Assembly (NCBI RefSeq): GCF_000757605.1
Contig: NZ_JQAK01000001.1
Location: 1,452,627-1,516,626, forward strand
Origin: Candidatus Paracaedibacter symbiosus
Lineage (GTDB): Bacteria; Pseudomonadota; Alphaproteobacteria; Paracaedibacterales; Paracaedibacteraceae
Direction: 5' to 3'
DNA: 64,000 bases
Shown here: piece by piece, positions 1-10,290 of the stretch
Numbering within the stretch: position 1 is the first letter of the stretch
Layout of the letters: every line of letters starts with the position of its first letter
The notes under the pieces: generated by a model
Told to the model about the DNA's origin: nothing
The model's database searches: none
Seen by the model: the letters and a program-made list of their open reading frames with translations, nothing else
Program-made: the position numbers and the translations under genes

Positions 1-3000
1 CCGGTCTCTCGCTTTTTGAAGAATTTGCCGCTGCTGGTTGAGATCAATATTGAGTGCTTCATACACCTTTTTCCCTTTAGTTGCGCGTGTATTAGAAATG
101 ACATCTAACTGAGTAGAAGATTCAAAGAGTTCCGTTATGCCTTCAACCATACAAGGTAAACCCTCACGATAGTAGGTAGCCACGAGTTTGTCTAAAAATG
201 AAATCCGTTTTTTAGTCGAAGGTGGCAATTCATGCTGAGAATTAGTAAGATGCCCATATAATGCTGCAATAAGGCAAGAAGGTAAATTATCTAGCTTCGA
301 TTTATCCCAATAATCATCAGAAAAGTCCAAAGGATTTCGAGTGAAAAGATTGAGCGACCATTTTAATTTATCTAATCGCTTCTGAGCTAAGGGGTTCTCA
401 GATAGGAGTGTAATACTTTCTAATTCTTCATAACTCTTGGTTATATTTTCTAAGTATAAGCTATTAATATACTCTACAATTTTGTACTCATAATTTTTAG
501 CTATTTGATGAATGCGATTTATGTTGTCCTGAGCCGATTGATCTTTCAATGTAACCCCTGCTAATACGGATGCTAAAGCCATATTTATAAAAGGATTGTT
601 TGGGATCTTCATTGTTTTGATCTCTTTTTCATAGCTAGCGATTTTTTTATAATCACATTGTAAAAGCTCTGTAAAAAGAAAGTCAGTTTTAATGGTATGA
701 GAGAATGACTTTGCCTTCCCCACTATTTCTTTCGTCTCCGCTGCACTGTAAAAGTCATTGATCACTCTTACTAACCGTTGGCGAAGTGGGCGAAGCGCTT
801 CAGCATAATATCTCTCTTTGCTCTTCTCCTGTAGTCGAGTGTGGGCTTGTACTGCTACGTCTTTACCTTCTATGATAAGCTCAAGAACTCTCATTCTTCT
901 GATGTTATCCGCAGACTCTTCTCCTTGTAAAAGCTGGAGATATTCTTGAGAAAGATGGTAATGTTCTACTCGTTCAGCAATTAAATCGATTTGGTTTTGC
1001 TGAGGAACTAGAGAAACACCGTCACTTATATCAACGTAGCCTCTGCCCCATCTATTAGAAAGGGTATCTAATTCTTCGTCTTTTTCATCTACCTTTTGTT
1101 GAGTTTGGCTGAGTTTAACTAATTGTTCTACTAATTCCTCAAGGCTAACTGCTGGCTGATCGATAGGGATAGAAGTCGGTAAAGCTATATTTTCTGGTGT
1201 GGCCTCTATTCGTCTAACTCTTCTTGCTAATTCTTCAAGCATCATTGCCATTCCCGTTTGTGGTGCAGCATTCACTGGTCCTACTGACAAGGAGGGTGAT
1301 GTCAATAATCCACGAGGAAGAGGAGGTGGAGGCGGTGGTGCGCCAACAGTTGGTGCTGGTGGTGGCGGTGGGGGTGGCGCCAATTCAACAACTGACGCAG
1401 AGGAAGGAGTGTCATTTCCTCTGGAGCCGATCCTTCTTTGTAATTCTTTTACCATGCCAGTGTTTTTAGAACTTATAGGTTGGGGGGTGACCGGTATAGG
1501 CGTGGATTTTTCCTCTAAAAGACGCAGTTTATGAAAGGGTTCTTCTTCTTTAAAATGCTCTGTGAATCCGATGCAAACTTCTTCGCTTTTATGCAAGGAT
1601 GTATCTTTATAGAGTAGCTCTGTTTTGGTGAGAATTTGTTCCCAAAAATGTTTAGTTTTACTGGAGGTTTGGAGCGGCTGCAATAAACTACTATTTTGCT
1701 CAAGTACATAACGCAAAGCGAGTAATTCTTGATGAGTTAAGTCTTTCAAATTTAAGCCATGAACAATAAATGTTTCCACATCCTCTTTTACAGCTGGATA
1801 TTTACCAACTATAATTGCGTAAGCCGCGTTATAGACTCGATTATAGGCTTCTTTCAAGTTTTCCACTAACAACTTTTGTTTGTCGGCGTCGAGAGCCTCA
1901 ATTTTATCTTTGATAATTTGAAACTGCTGTTTTAAAAACTTTTCTGACTGGATATTGCGAAGCTGGGCTTTACGTTGCATTTTTTCTTGAGCTTCCAGAA
2001 AAGCAAAAGGCTTTTTTTCGGATGAAAAATTTGGTTGAAGTATAACATCTTCACTAAAAACAGGGGCTAAATCTGTATAAAGATTTTCAGTAAGCTCACA
2101 CAGCGCTGTATAAAATTCGAATCTTTTTCGAGTGGCCTCTGTATTTTTATCTTGACCCTTTTCTCTCATTTGGTGAGAAAGCGCTAATAATTCGATCGGT
2201 GCTAATCCTTCAAGTGCCGAAGATTTATAATCGGTTTCCATGAGCGCATTGCCAATAAATAAGACGCGGTTAATTGGCTTACTTATCAGCAGCTTACGTT
2301 GGGGTTCTGAAAGACTGTTATATAAGATAATGAGTTGATCGAAGCTCTCTTTGGCTTTCTGATGCATTTGTGTTATACGAGCGAGTTTTTTATTCTTAAA
2401 AGTGGGGTGATTTTCTTTAAAAGTATTTAACCAGTTGCCGCGGTTTTCGACAGTAGCCTCACCTAGACGTGAGACAAGCTGATCATATTCAAGAAAGTGC
2501 TGATCATAATAGGTATATACTTCCTCTAAATCCGGACTCCGTAGAGAAAAATCTCGATCTTGAGCGCGTTGCGCAATTTGCAATTCTAAAAATTGCTGGC
2601 GACGCTGGCAAGCATGTAACTTCTGATTTAAAGCTTTTTCCTCATTGTGCGCGGCATTCCAGCTGGCCTGATAATTTATGCTGGGAGGAAGAATTGCTAA
2701 TTTGTGTGTCACGGATTCTCGTAGAGAAGGATCAAGGGTGTCGAGTATCTCGATAGCGCGAGAATCATCTAATAGATTTTGCGAATTAAGCCAATGAGAT
2801 ATTTGATTTACGGTTTCTAGGCGAGAAACCTGAGAGAGGGGTAATACCGGTGGTAAGTCCACCGAATTGACTAAGTTTTGAGGAAGACAAAAGGGACGAG
2901 ATATTTCTTCCGAATTCCGAGACGGGTGAGTTGACGCTGAAGTGCTTCGCAGTTGAAAGAAGGGGGGGGCCTCTTGCTCTTCCCTAGAAGTGGCTATTTC

Positions 3001-3960
3001 TTGGGGTATTAAAGGAGTAAAAGATACTTCTTCTTCAACCTCAGAGCCATGGAATGACATAGAAGCATCCCCTTCATGAATAGAAAGAGGAAATTCTTCC
3101 CTCCCATCAAGCGTATCTGTATGGAGAGTCTCTATAGGAGAAATAATTGTTTGGTCTAAATCGTCTCCTGTCTCCCCAACAGAATAGTATTCTTCCACCT
3201 CAGGGCCATGAAATGACATAGAAGCATCCCCTTCATGAATAGAAAGAGGAAATTCTTCCCCCCCATCAAGCGTATTTGTATGGAGAGTCTCTATAGGAGA
3301 AATAATTGTTTGGTCTAAATCGTCTCCTGTCTTATTTCCTGTAGCGTCTTTTTCAGGGGAATCGCTCGAGGGATTTTTAGAAAATATGTGATTCCGTGGC
3401 GAATATTTAGGCGAACCTTTTCTTAAGTTCACTTGAGGATGAGTTATGACATCCTTAGACATCTTGTGTACAGGAAAAGAGGTGATTTTTAATGAATTAG
3501 GGGAAAAAGTTTCAGCTTTTTCTTTCTCCCCTTTTATTAAAGGGTGATGAGACGAGTATAACCTCTGGCCATGGGATTTTTTATGAGTAAAAGGAGGGGC
3601 GTCGGCTTGGATAAAATGCTTTAAGTCTTTGATAGCAAAAAAACCAGCAGGAGGTAATGTTTGATCGATCGACTTTCCAAATAAAAACTTTTTAAAATCC
3701 TCGGGGATATTAAGAGAGGAAGGGCCAAAGTGGGCAGAGAATGTCTCTGGTGATTTTGGAGAGAAAACGTCCATAGAATGATTAGGCTGGGAGTCTGAAA
3801 GTTGAGTATCTTTTACCCCGTAGATACCCAAACCGCTTAAGAAGTTGCTACTTCCTTCATAGAGGGCAAAAGCAGCTCCATATCCCAAAACGGAGATAAA
3901 AGAAAGTTTGAGGACGATTGAAGTTTGAATAATAAACCTACTTTTTATTTTTAACTGAGT
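1..3960 (-). CDS. Giant proline-rich repeat protein, 3' end outside window (putative secreted or surface effector)
   Basis: Forward-frame triplets from base 1 to 3960 contain no minus-strand stop, so about 1,320 codons are open and the frame leaves the window. Upstream the frame is closed by TAA at 3963-3961. No ATG, GTG or TTG stands before the N-terminal hydrophobic stretch (coded about 3948-3868, with two Lys and an Arg before it). The best start is ATT at 3930, six bases after AGTAGG (3942-3937); TTG at 3888 would cut the stretch in half. After it come a Ser/Pro/Lys-rich region, two copies of a 53-residue acidic block, a long Glu/Lys/Gln-rich helical region, then two runs of seven prolines separated by APTVGA (1321-1380). 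Each flank of the proline tract has a short basic amphipathic helix (MVKELQRRIGSRG before, MMLEELARRVRRIEA after), followed by more helical sequence. I recognise no enzyme domain. Poly-Pro with flanking helices recalls bacterial actin-assembly factors, but that is only a resemblance. Confidence 0.8.
3031..3332 (-). repeat. Tandem 159-bp duplication inside the giant protein gene
   Basis: Two near-identical copies of about 143 bp, 3031-3173 and 3190-3332, repeat with a 159-bp (53-codon) period, so the frame is kept. They encode an acidic block containing DDLDQTIISPIETLHT and EEFPLSIHEGDASMSFHG. Only a handful of bases differ (for example Asp/Asn and Ser/Pro changes), which suggests a recent duplication. 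Confidence 0.9.
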
Positions 3961-4173
3961 TTAAAATGCCGTACAATTGAGATGAAATAATAGGTGATTA
4001 ATAACTTTAATTTCATTTTTATAAATGATAACTTTGTATATTATCCGTGCTTAAAAAGCAAACAGAAATCGCTTTTCGTCCAATTTTTTTTATGAGCTAA
4101 ATTATATAGTGATGGCTTAAAACCAGTATAGAAAAAGTCAAACTTTTAGATAGAGACCTCTGGTTCGGTGGTG

Positions 4174-4878
4174 TTAATTAGAGCCCCTTGTAGCGGCTTT
4201 TGTTTCTATCCTAAAATTGATTTTTAATGCCTTTAATTCATTTTCAATATCAGCAATTGAAAGAAGGCCGGTTGTCTCTTTTACTTTTCCGTTAAAGAGA
4301 AATGCGGGGGCGTAGTCAATGTGGTATTTTTTTTGCGCTTCAAAAGCGGTGCGCAAAATTTCCTTACCCAATGGTTCGTCATTAAGTCCACTGAGGCATT
4401 GGGCTTGTGTCATTAAGTGATGGTTGGTGGCAACTTTGCATATTTGATCTTGCCAATCAGCTTGTCCAGCCCAGGTCTCGTAATTGCTTACCAATATATG
4501 GCTTACCTTTTGATAAGCCTCAACATTTCGAGCTTCCCAAGCAATTTTTGCCGCGTCAAGAGCAGAAGGGTCAGTTGGGAAATCCACCATGGTGAATTGA
4601 ATAAGCCCTTTTTGAATGAATCGAGTTTCAATTTCTGGTAAAACTTCATCTTTAAATTTTTTGCAGTGAATACAGTTAAGCGAATGAAACATCACAATTT
4701 TTAAGGGTGCGTCGGCGCTACCAAATATAACAGCAGGGAGTGTTGATTGAAAAGATTCAGAGTCAGTAATAGGGGATTGAGGGGCATCAGGAGAGGGGAT
4801 AGGTTGCCGTGCTTCTACGGTGAAAAACGCAGAAATCAAGATGAGGGCGCTTGCGCTCGGGAGAAATTGAAAAAACAT
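4174..4878 (-). CDS. DsbA-family periplasmic thiol:disulfide oxidoreductase
   Basis: A 234-residue protein with an N-terminal signal peptide (about residues 1-23, ending near VEA) and a thioredoxin fold. The redox motif C69-I-H-C72 sits in the strand-loop typical of the family (MFHSLNCIHCKKF), and the cis-proline loop is visible as YAPAFLFNG near residue 190. Family members form or shuffle disulfides in exported proteins. The length and insertion fit the DsbA/BdbD/Com1 group better than plain thioredoxin. It is transcribed divergently from valS, and a diverged repeat lies in the shared upstream region. The start is ATG at 4878. A dedicated redox partner (DsbB) is not in view. Confidence 0.85.
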   Translation of the reverse strand: MFFQFLPSASALILISAFFTVEARQPIPSPDAPQSPITDSESFQSTLPAVIFGSADAPLKIVMFHSLNCIHCKKFKDEVLPEIETRFIQKGLIQFTMVDFPTDPSALDAAKIAWEARNVEAYQKVSHILVSNYETWAGQADWQDQICKVATNHHLMTQAQCLSGLNDEPLGKEILRTAFEAQKKYHIDYAPAFLFNGKVKETTGLLSIADIENELKALKINFRIETKAATRGSN

Positions 4879-5246
4879 TTTTTGCTCACTGTACTGATCT
4901 TAATTTTATTTTACGTTAAGAAGTGTCGGATGAAAAGCGTTTCGTTGCGAAAAAAATAAAAATAAGCTAGTACTTATAGACTAGAGCGGAGCGACCTTGA
5001 GCAGAAAAGGTCCAGAATGTGCTTTTAAGCTAAATATTCCTGCGCTCTGAGTTCTGTGAGCAAAATTTAATGAGGATGATTTTGGGATGTTTTTAGCCGA
5101 GAAGGAAACCAAGTTTCGAAGGAGTAGTTTATCGCCGTCGAGAAAATTGGTGAAAGTCGCCGGCCAAATCAGCTCAAATGAACTTCTTTCAATTTTTGTT
5201 CAGAGAATTTAAAGCCCCAATAATAATTTAATTGCTGATTAGAACG
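4879..5246. other. Divergent intergenic region with a diverged copy of repeat family A
   Basis: This spacer separates the dsbA-like gene from valS. Bases about 5048-5212 match the reverse complement of the repeat whose best copy is at 19360-19525. The left end reads GAGTTCTGTGAGC, and the core shares gatgatttt, the ttcga block and gtttatc..cgtcgaga with that copy. Promoters for both genes should be here, but I cannot place them confidently. Confidence 0.6.
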
Positions 5247-7910
5247 ATGTTAGACAAACACTTTACGCCACAAACAGTTGAAGGTCCGTTATACGAAAAA
5301 TGGGAAGCTTCGGGCCTTTTCGCCTGTGATCCACACTCTTTGAAACCTGCTTATACCATCATGATGCCACCGCCCAACGTGACTGGAACGTTGCACGTGG
5401 GGCATGCATTGACATATACGCTTCAGGATGTGTTGATCCGCTTTAAGCGCATGTGCGGTTATGATGTATTGTGGCAACCCGGAACAGATCATGCAGGAAT
5501 TGCCACCCAAATGGTTGTCGAGCGCCAGTTGGAAGCGCAAGGTGTCAGTCGTCATGATTTAGGGCGCGATAAGTTTGTTGAAAAAGTATGGGAATGGAAA
5601 GAATATTCCGGTAATACTATTGTTGAACAGCAGCGTCGTTTAGGAATTACGCCCGACTGGTCACGCCAACGCTTTACACTGGACGAAGGATTAAGCCATG
5701 CGGTACGTAAAGTGTTTGTTGAGCTTTACAATCAGGGGCTTATCTATCGTGATAAGCGCTTAGTCAACTGGGATTCCAAGTTGCAAACAGCTGTGTCTGA
5801 CCTTGAGGCACTTTCCCAAGAGGTCAAAGGTCATTTGTGGTATATCGCCTATCCATTGGCGGACAACCCAAGTGAATCTATTGTGGTCGCAACCACTCGT
5901 CCGGAAACGATGTTGGGCGATATGGCAGTCGCCGTTCATCCTGAAGATGAACGTTATCAACATTTGGTTGGTAAAATGGTTAAGTTGCCGCTAACGGACC
6001 GCCAGATTCCTATCATTGCTGACGAGTATTGTGATCGTGAAAAAGGCTCAGGGGCAGTAAAAATGACGCCGGCACATGATTTTAACGACTTTGAAGTATG
6101 TAAACGCCACAATATTCCAATGCTCAGCATTTTAGACTTTAAAGCGCATATGAACGAGAATGTACCTGAAGCGTATCGCGGGTTAAGTGTTGAAGCAGCG
6201 CGTAAAAGGGTCTTAGAAGATTTAGAAGCGCAACAGCTGTTGGTGAAGATTGAGCCAATCATTCATGCTCAGCCCTTTAGCGAGCGTTCAGGTGTTTTAA
6301 TCCAGCCGCTCTTAACAGATCAGTGGTTTGTGGATGCTTATACATTGGCTCAGCCGGCAATTAAAGCGGTGGAAGACGGAACCACAAGGTTTGTGCCAGA
6401 TCACTGGAATTCAACTTATTTTGAATGGTTGCGCAATATTCAGCCTTGGTGTATCTCACGCCAGATTTGGTGGGGGCATCAAATTCCTGCTTGGTTTGGC
6501 CCAGATCAAAAAATCTTTGTGGCCGAGACGGAAAGCCAAGCGCATGAACAAGCGATGCGACATTATGGTCATCAAGTTGAGCTTGTTCAAGAAACAGATG
6601 TATTGGATACGTGGTTTTCGTCAGCCCTTTGGCCGTTTTCCACGCTTGGTTGGCCTGAAGAGACTGTGGAGCTCAAGCGTTATTACCCCACGGACGTATT
6701 AGATACGGGCTTTGACATTATCTTTTTCTGGGTAGCGCGGATGATGATGATGGGCTTGCACTTTACTGGGCAGGTGCCATTCAAGACTGTTTACATTCAT
6801 GCTTTGGTGCGCGACGAAAAAGGTGCCAAGATGTCAAAATCGAAGGGCAACGTGCTTGATCCACTTACCTTGAGTGATGAATATGGTTGCGATGCCTTGC
6901 GTTATACTTTGGCCTCACTCGCAGTGCCGGGCCGGGATTTAAAGCTAGGTGAATCGCGGATTCAAGGCTCCCGTAATTTTATGACAAAGTTATGGAATGC
7001 GGCGCGTTTTCTAGAAATGAATGCTTGCGTGTATCAAAAGGCATTTGACGCATTAACGGCTAAATTGCCCGTAAATCGCTGGATTGTTAGCGAATTTGCG
7101 ACTCTAACAAGCAAGGTTTACCGCGCGATTGAGGCCTATCGATTTGATGAAGCGGCAGCGGATCTCTATAAATTCTTGTGGGGCACTTACTGTGACTTCT
7201 ATCTTGAATTCTTAAAACCAATTTTTGCGAACGTGGAGGAGGCAAAGGCGCTTCAAGAAAGCCGGGCAACCGCGTCCTGGATTTTAATGGAGTTCATGAA
7301 AATCGCGAATCCCATTATCCCCTTTGTGACAGAAACATTATGGGAACAATGTGGCGGTGAAGGATTGTTGATGGCTGTTGAATGGCCAATATATGGGCGT
7401 GAAGCTGTTGATGCGCGGTATGTTGATGTTTCGGCCCAAGAGGAAATGAATTGGTTGGTTGAATTGGTTTCAGCAATTCGCTCTCGGCGCACAGAATTTA
7501 ACGTGCCGCCTGGAATGCCCATTCCTTTACAGATTTTTGAAGCAACGCCTGAGTTGGAGGCACGTGTTAAGCGTCATGAGATTATCATCAAGCGTTTGGC
7601 AAAGATTTCTGAGTTGTCGGTTGGGGTCGGTCAGTCGGAAAACTTAAAAGGCGTGATTCAGTTTGTTCTTGGTGCTGCCACCATTATTTTGCCATTAGGG
7701 CAAAGTATTGATTTGGAAGCCGAAAAACAACGCTTGCACAAAGAAATGCAAAAAGTACAAACGGAGCTGGAGACAGGCTTAAAGCGCCTTTCCAATATGG
7801 ACTTTATGGCCAAAGCTAGACAAGAAGTCATTGATGAGCTTAAAGAACGAGTTTCAAATCTTGAAGTGACAATTGAAAAAATTAAAGATGCGTTATTGCG
7901 CATCGCCTAA
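5247..7910 (+). CDS. valS: Valyl-tRNA synthetase
   Basis: Class I aminoacyl-tRNA synthetase that charges tRNA-Val in the cytosol, 887 residues from ATG 5247. The HIGH-type motif is PPPNVTGTLHVGH (residues about 41-53) and the KMSKS loop is KMSKSKGNVLDP (about 527-538). The CP1 editing domain lies between them. The last 65 residues form the charged coiled coil typical of bacterial ValRS. An in-frame TTG at 5232 would add five residues (LLIRT) unlike family N-termini, and MLDKHFTPQTVEGPLYEKWE matches the usual start, so ATG 5247 is preferred although no strong ribosome-binding site precedes it. Confidence 0.97.
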   Translation: MLDKHFTPQTVEGPLYEKWEASGLFACDPHSLKPAYTIMMPPPNVTGTLHVGHALTYTLQDVLIRFKRMCGYDVLWQPGTDHAGIATQMVVERQLEAQGVSRHDLGRDKFVEKVWEWKEYSGNTIVEQQRRLGITPDWSRQRFTLDEGLSHAVRKVFVELYNQGLIYRDKRLVNWDSKLQTAVSDLEALSQEVKGHLWYIAYPLADNPSESIVVATTRPETMLGDMAVAVHPEDERYQHLVGKMVKLPLTDRQIPIIADEYCDREKGSGAVKMTPAHDFNDFEVCKRHNIPMLSILDFKAHMNENVPEAYRGLSVEAARKRVLEDLEAQQLLVKIEPIIHAQPFSERSGVLIQPLLTDQWFVDAYTLAQPAIKAVEDGTTRFVPDHWNSTYFEWLRNIQPWCISRQIWWGHQIPAWFGPDQKIFVAETESQAHEQAMRHYGHQVELVQETDVLDTWFSSALWPFSTLGWPEETVELKRYYPTDVLDTGFDIIFFWVARMMMMGLHFTGQVPFKTVYIHALVRDEKGAKMSKSKGNVLDPLTLSDEYGCDALRYTLASLAVPGRDLKLGESRIQGSRNFMTKLWNAARFLEMNACVYQKAFDALTAKLPVNRWIVSEFATLTSKVYRAIEAYRFDEAAADLYKFLWGTYCDFYLEFLKPIFANVEEAKALQESRATASWILMEFMKIANPIIPFVTETLWEQCGGEGLLMAVEWPIYGREAVDARYVDVSAQEEMNWLVELVSAIRSRRTEFNVPPGMPIPLQIFEATPELEARVKRHEIIIKRLAKISELSVGVGQSENLKGVIQFVLGAATIILPLGQSIDLEAEKQRLHKEMQKVQTELETGLKRLSNMDFMAKARQEVIDELKERVSNLEVTIEKIKDALLRIA

Positions 7911-8025
7911 TTGATTATTACCTAAGGATAGGACAGTTAAGAATAAAAATGCGATTCCCTCGTTGGGCCCATGACTTGAGGGTTGTACGGAAAAAAATGA
8001 ACGACTGCTAAAGGAGTATGTTAGT

Positions 8026-9942
8026 TTGAATAAGCGCCCCATTTTAGACACCGTTAAGACACCTTGCGATATGAAGCATTTGTCGGTTGCGGACTTGCAC
8101 CAATTGGCAGATGAAGTGAGATCGGAAACTATTGAAGTTGTTTCGAAAGTTGGTGGCCATCTTGGGGCTAGCCTTGGTGTGATTGAGCTAACAGTGGCCT
8201 TACATCATGTGTTTAATACGCCTGATGATATTTTGATTTGGGATGTAGGTCACCAGGCTTATCCCCATAAGATTTTGACGGGCCGCCGAGAGCAAATGTC
8301 AGGGTTGCGACAAGTAGATGGGCCTTCTGGTTTTACCAACCGTCGCGAAAGTGTCTATGATCCTTTTGGTGCAGCTCATGCCTCCACATCGATTTCTGCA
8401 GGGCTTGGCTTTGCCGTCGCGCGTGACTTAGGTCACAAGAAAAATCATGTGATTTCGGTGATTGGGGATGGTTCCATGAGCGCAGGCATGGCCTATGAAG
8501 CGATGAATAATGCCGGTGCTTTAAATAGTCGTTTGATTGTGATTTTAAATGATAATGACATGTCGATTGCCCCTCCTGTCGGTGCGATGAGCAACTATTT
8601 CTCTCGACTTATTTCCTCCCGCTCCTATCAATCCATCAGGCAAATGGCGAAAGACTTGGTTAGTCACTTGCCAGCGCCCGTGGAGCTTGCCGCCAAACGT
8701 TTTGAAGAATACGCGCGGGGGATGATCTCTGGTGGCACATTGTTTGAAGAGCTTGGCTTCTTTTATGCAGGGCCCATTGATGGCCATAATTTAGAGCATC
8801 TGATTCCTTTATTGACCAATGTGCGCGATATGGAAGAAAATCGTCCTGTCCTCATTCACATTGTCACTCAAAAGGGTAAAGGTTATGCGCCGGCCGAATC
8901 GTCAGCCGACAAATTTCATGGTGTGGCTAAGTTTGACGTGGTGACAGGAACTCAGCAAAAGCCCCAAGCCACTGCACCCAGCTATACCAAAGTTTTTGCG
9001 ACAAGCCTCTGCGAACTGGCAGCCAAGGATGACAAAATTGTGGCAGTGACTGCTGCCATGCCATCCGGGACAGGGCTTGACCTTTTTGCTAAGCAATTCC
9101 CCAATCGTTGCTTTGATGTCGGGATTGCTGAACAACATGCGGTAACCTTTGCTGCAGGCCTTGCCTGTGAAGGCTTAAAGCCTGTGGTTGCCATTTATTC
9201 AACCTTTTTGCAACGCGGCTACGATCAGGTGGTTCACGATGTGATGTTGCAAAAACTCCCTGTTCGTTTTGCCATCGACCGGGCTGGACTGGTGGGAGCC
9301 GATGGGGCAACCCATGCGGGAAGTTATGATCTGTCATATCTTGGATGTTTGCCTGATATTGTTTTGATGGCACCGGCTGATGAGCTTGAACTGAAGCATA
9401 TGGTGGCAACCTCTCTTGCTATTGAGGATCGTCCGTCCGCGTTTCGGTTCCCGCGTGGAGATGGACTTGGGGTAGATTTAACTGTCCCTGCCCAGATTTT
9501 GGATATCGGTAAGGGGCGCATTGTGCGTGAAGGAACGAAAGTCGCGATTTTATCTCTTGGCTGTCGTCTGCCAGAAGCTTTAAAGGCGGCTGATATTTTA
9601 GCAGCTCATGGCTATTCCACAACAGTGGCTGACGCGCGTTTTGCTAAGCCGGTAGATGAAGCGTTGATTGTGCAGTTGGCAGCGCATCATGAGGTTTTAG
9701 TGACAGTAGAGGCAAATGCCACGGGTGGTTTTGCTACCCAAGTGATGCATTCCTTGGCACGGCAAGGGGTTTTTGATCGAGGAATTAAGTTCCGCCCAAT
9801 GTGCTTACCCGATGTATTGATTGACCACGACACGCCAGCAGCGCAATATGAAACCGCAGGACTAGTTGCCAAAAACATAGTTTCTGAGGTAATAATGGCG
9901 TTAGGTGGTCATGTAATTGTTAAACCTACTAAAGTAGCGTAA
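8026..9942 (+). CDS. dxs: 1-deoxy-D-xylulose-5-phosphate synthase
   Basis: Thiamine-diphosphate enzyme that condenses pyruvate and glyceraldehyde-3-phosphate, the first step of the MEP isoprenoid pathway. It has 638 residues, normal for the family. The ThDP motif begins at [20 protein letters not shown] (about residue 147). The transketolase-type pyrimidine-binding domain ([15 protein letters not shown]) and a C-terminal domain follow. The start is TTG at 8026, eight bases after AAGGAG; the nearby ATG at 8018 reads only ATG TTA GTT TGA and is not usable. The next two genes follow at short distances. ispA at 53475 consumes the products of this pathway. Confidence 0.97.
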   Translation: MNKRPILDTVKTPCDMKHLSVADLHQLADEVRSETIEVVSKVGGHLGASLGVIELTVALHHVFNTPDDILIWDVGHQAYPHKILTGRREQMSGLRQVDGPSGFTNRRESVYDPFGAAHASTSISAGLGFAVARDLGHKKNHVISVIGDGSMSAGMAYEAMNNAGALNSRLIVILNDNDMSIAPPVGAMSNYFSRLISSRSYQSIRQMAKDLVSHLPAPVELAAKRFEEYARGMISGGTLFEELGFFYAGPIDGHNLEHLIPLLTNVRDMEENRPVLIHIVTQKGKGYAPAESSADKFHGVAKFDVVTGTQQKPQATAPSYTKVFATSLCELAAKDDKIVAVTAAMPSGTGLDLFAKQFPNRCFDVGIAEQHAVTFAAGLACEGLKPVVAIYSTFLQRGYDQVVHDVMLQKLPVRFAIDRAGLVGADGATHAGSYDLSYLGCLPDIVLMAPADELELKHMVATSLAIEDRPSAFRFPRGDGLGVDLTVPAQILDIGKGRIVREGTKVAILSLGCRLPEALKAADILAAHGYSTTVADARFAKPVDEALIVQLAAHHEVLVTVEANATGGFATQVMHSLARQGVFDRGIKFRPMCLPDVLIDHDTPAAQYETAGLVAKNIVSEVIMALGGHVIVKPTKVA

Positions 9943-9954
9943 AGGGTATATAAG

Positions 9955-10254
9955 ATGGATATTATTTTAATGCCTCTCCTTAGTGTGATTATAATTGCCT
10001 TGAATCTTTATTGGTGGGCTGTGATGATTTACGTGATTATGGAATGGTTAGAGCATTTCAATATCATCAATCGTTATAATCAAGCGATATATAATATTCA
10101 CACCTTTTTATTCCGTATTGTTGAGCCAGCCTTAGTGCAAATCCGTAGGGTACTACCCACCATGGGAAGTATGGATATTTCACCCATTATTCTCCTTTTA
10201 TTGATTGTCTTTGTCCAAGGTGTGGCTGCTAAATTAATGTTGAAGTTTATCTAA
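9955..10254 (+). CDS. YggT family membrane protein
   Basis: A 99-residue protein with two hydrophobic segments (about residues 4-30 and 75-97) flanking a short loop with PALVQIRRVLPTMGSMDISPI, the arrangement seen in YggT/Ycf19 proteins. Family members are linked to osmotic or membrane organisation, but the biochemical role is not established. It starts 12 bases after dxs and 36 bases before folD, so the three are probably co-transcribed. Confidence 0.85.
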   Translation: MDIILMPLLSVIIIALNLYWWAVMIYVIMEWLEHFNIINRYNQAIYNIHTFLFRIVEPALVQIRRVLPTMGSMDISPIILLLLIVFVQGVAAKLMLKFI

Positions 10255-10290
10255 ATGTTAAAGTTCCTCTAGGTAATGATTGAATAGTCT

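Noticed and set aside
1199-1534. Plus-strand frame with poly-glycine, 111 codons
   Set aside because: It is the antisense of the proline-codon tract; the minus-strand frame is open for 3.96 kb and is the real gene.
2469-2756. Plus-strand frame of 95 codons
   Set aside because: It lies wholly opposite the giant minus-strand gene and shows no recognisable protein features.
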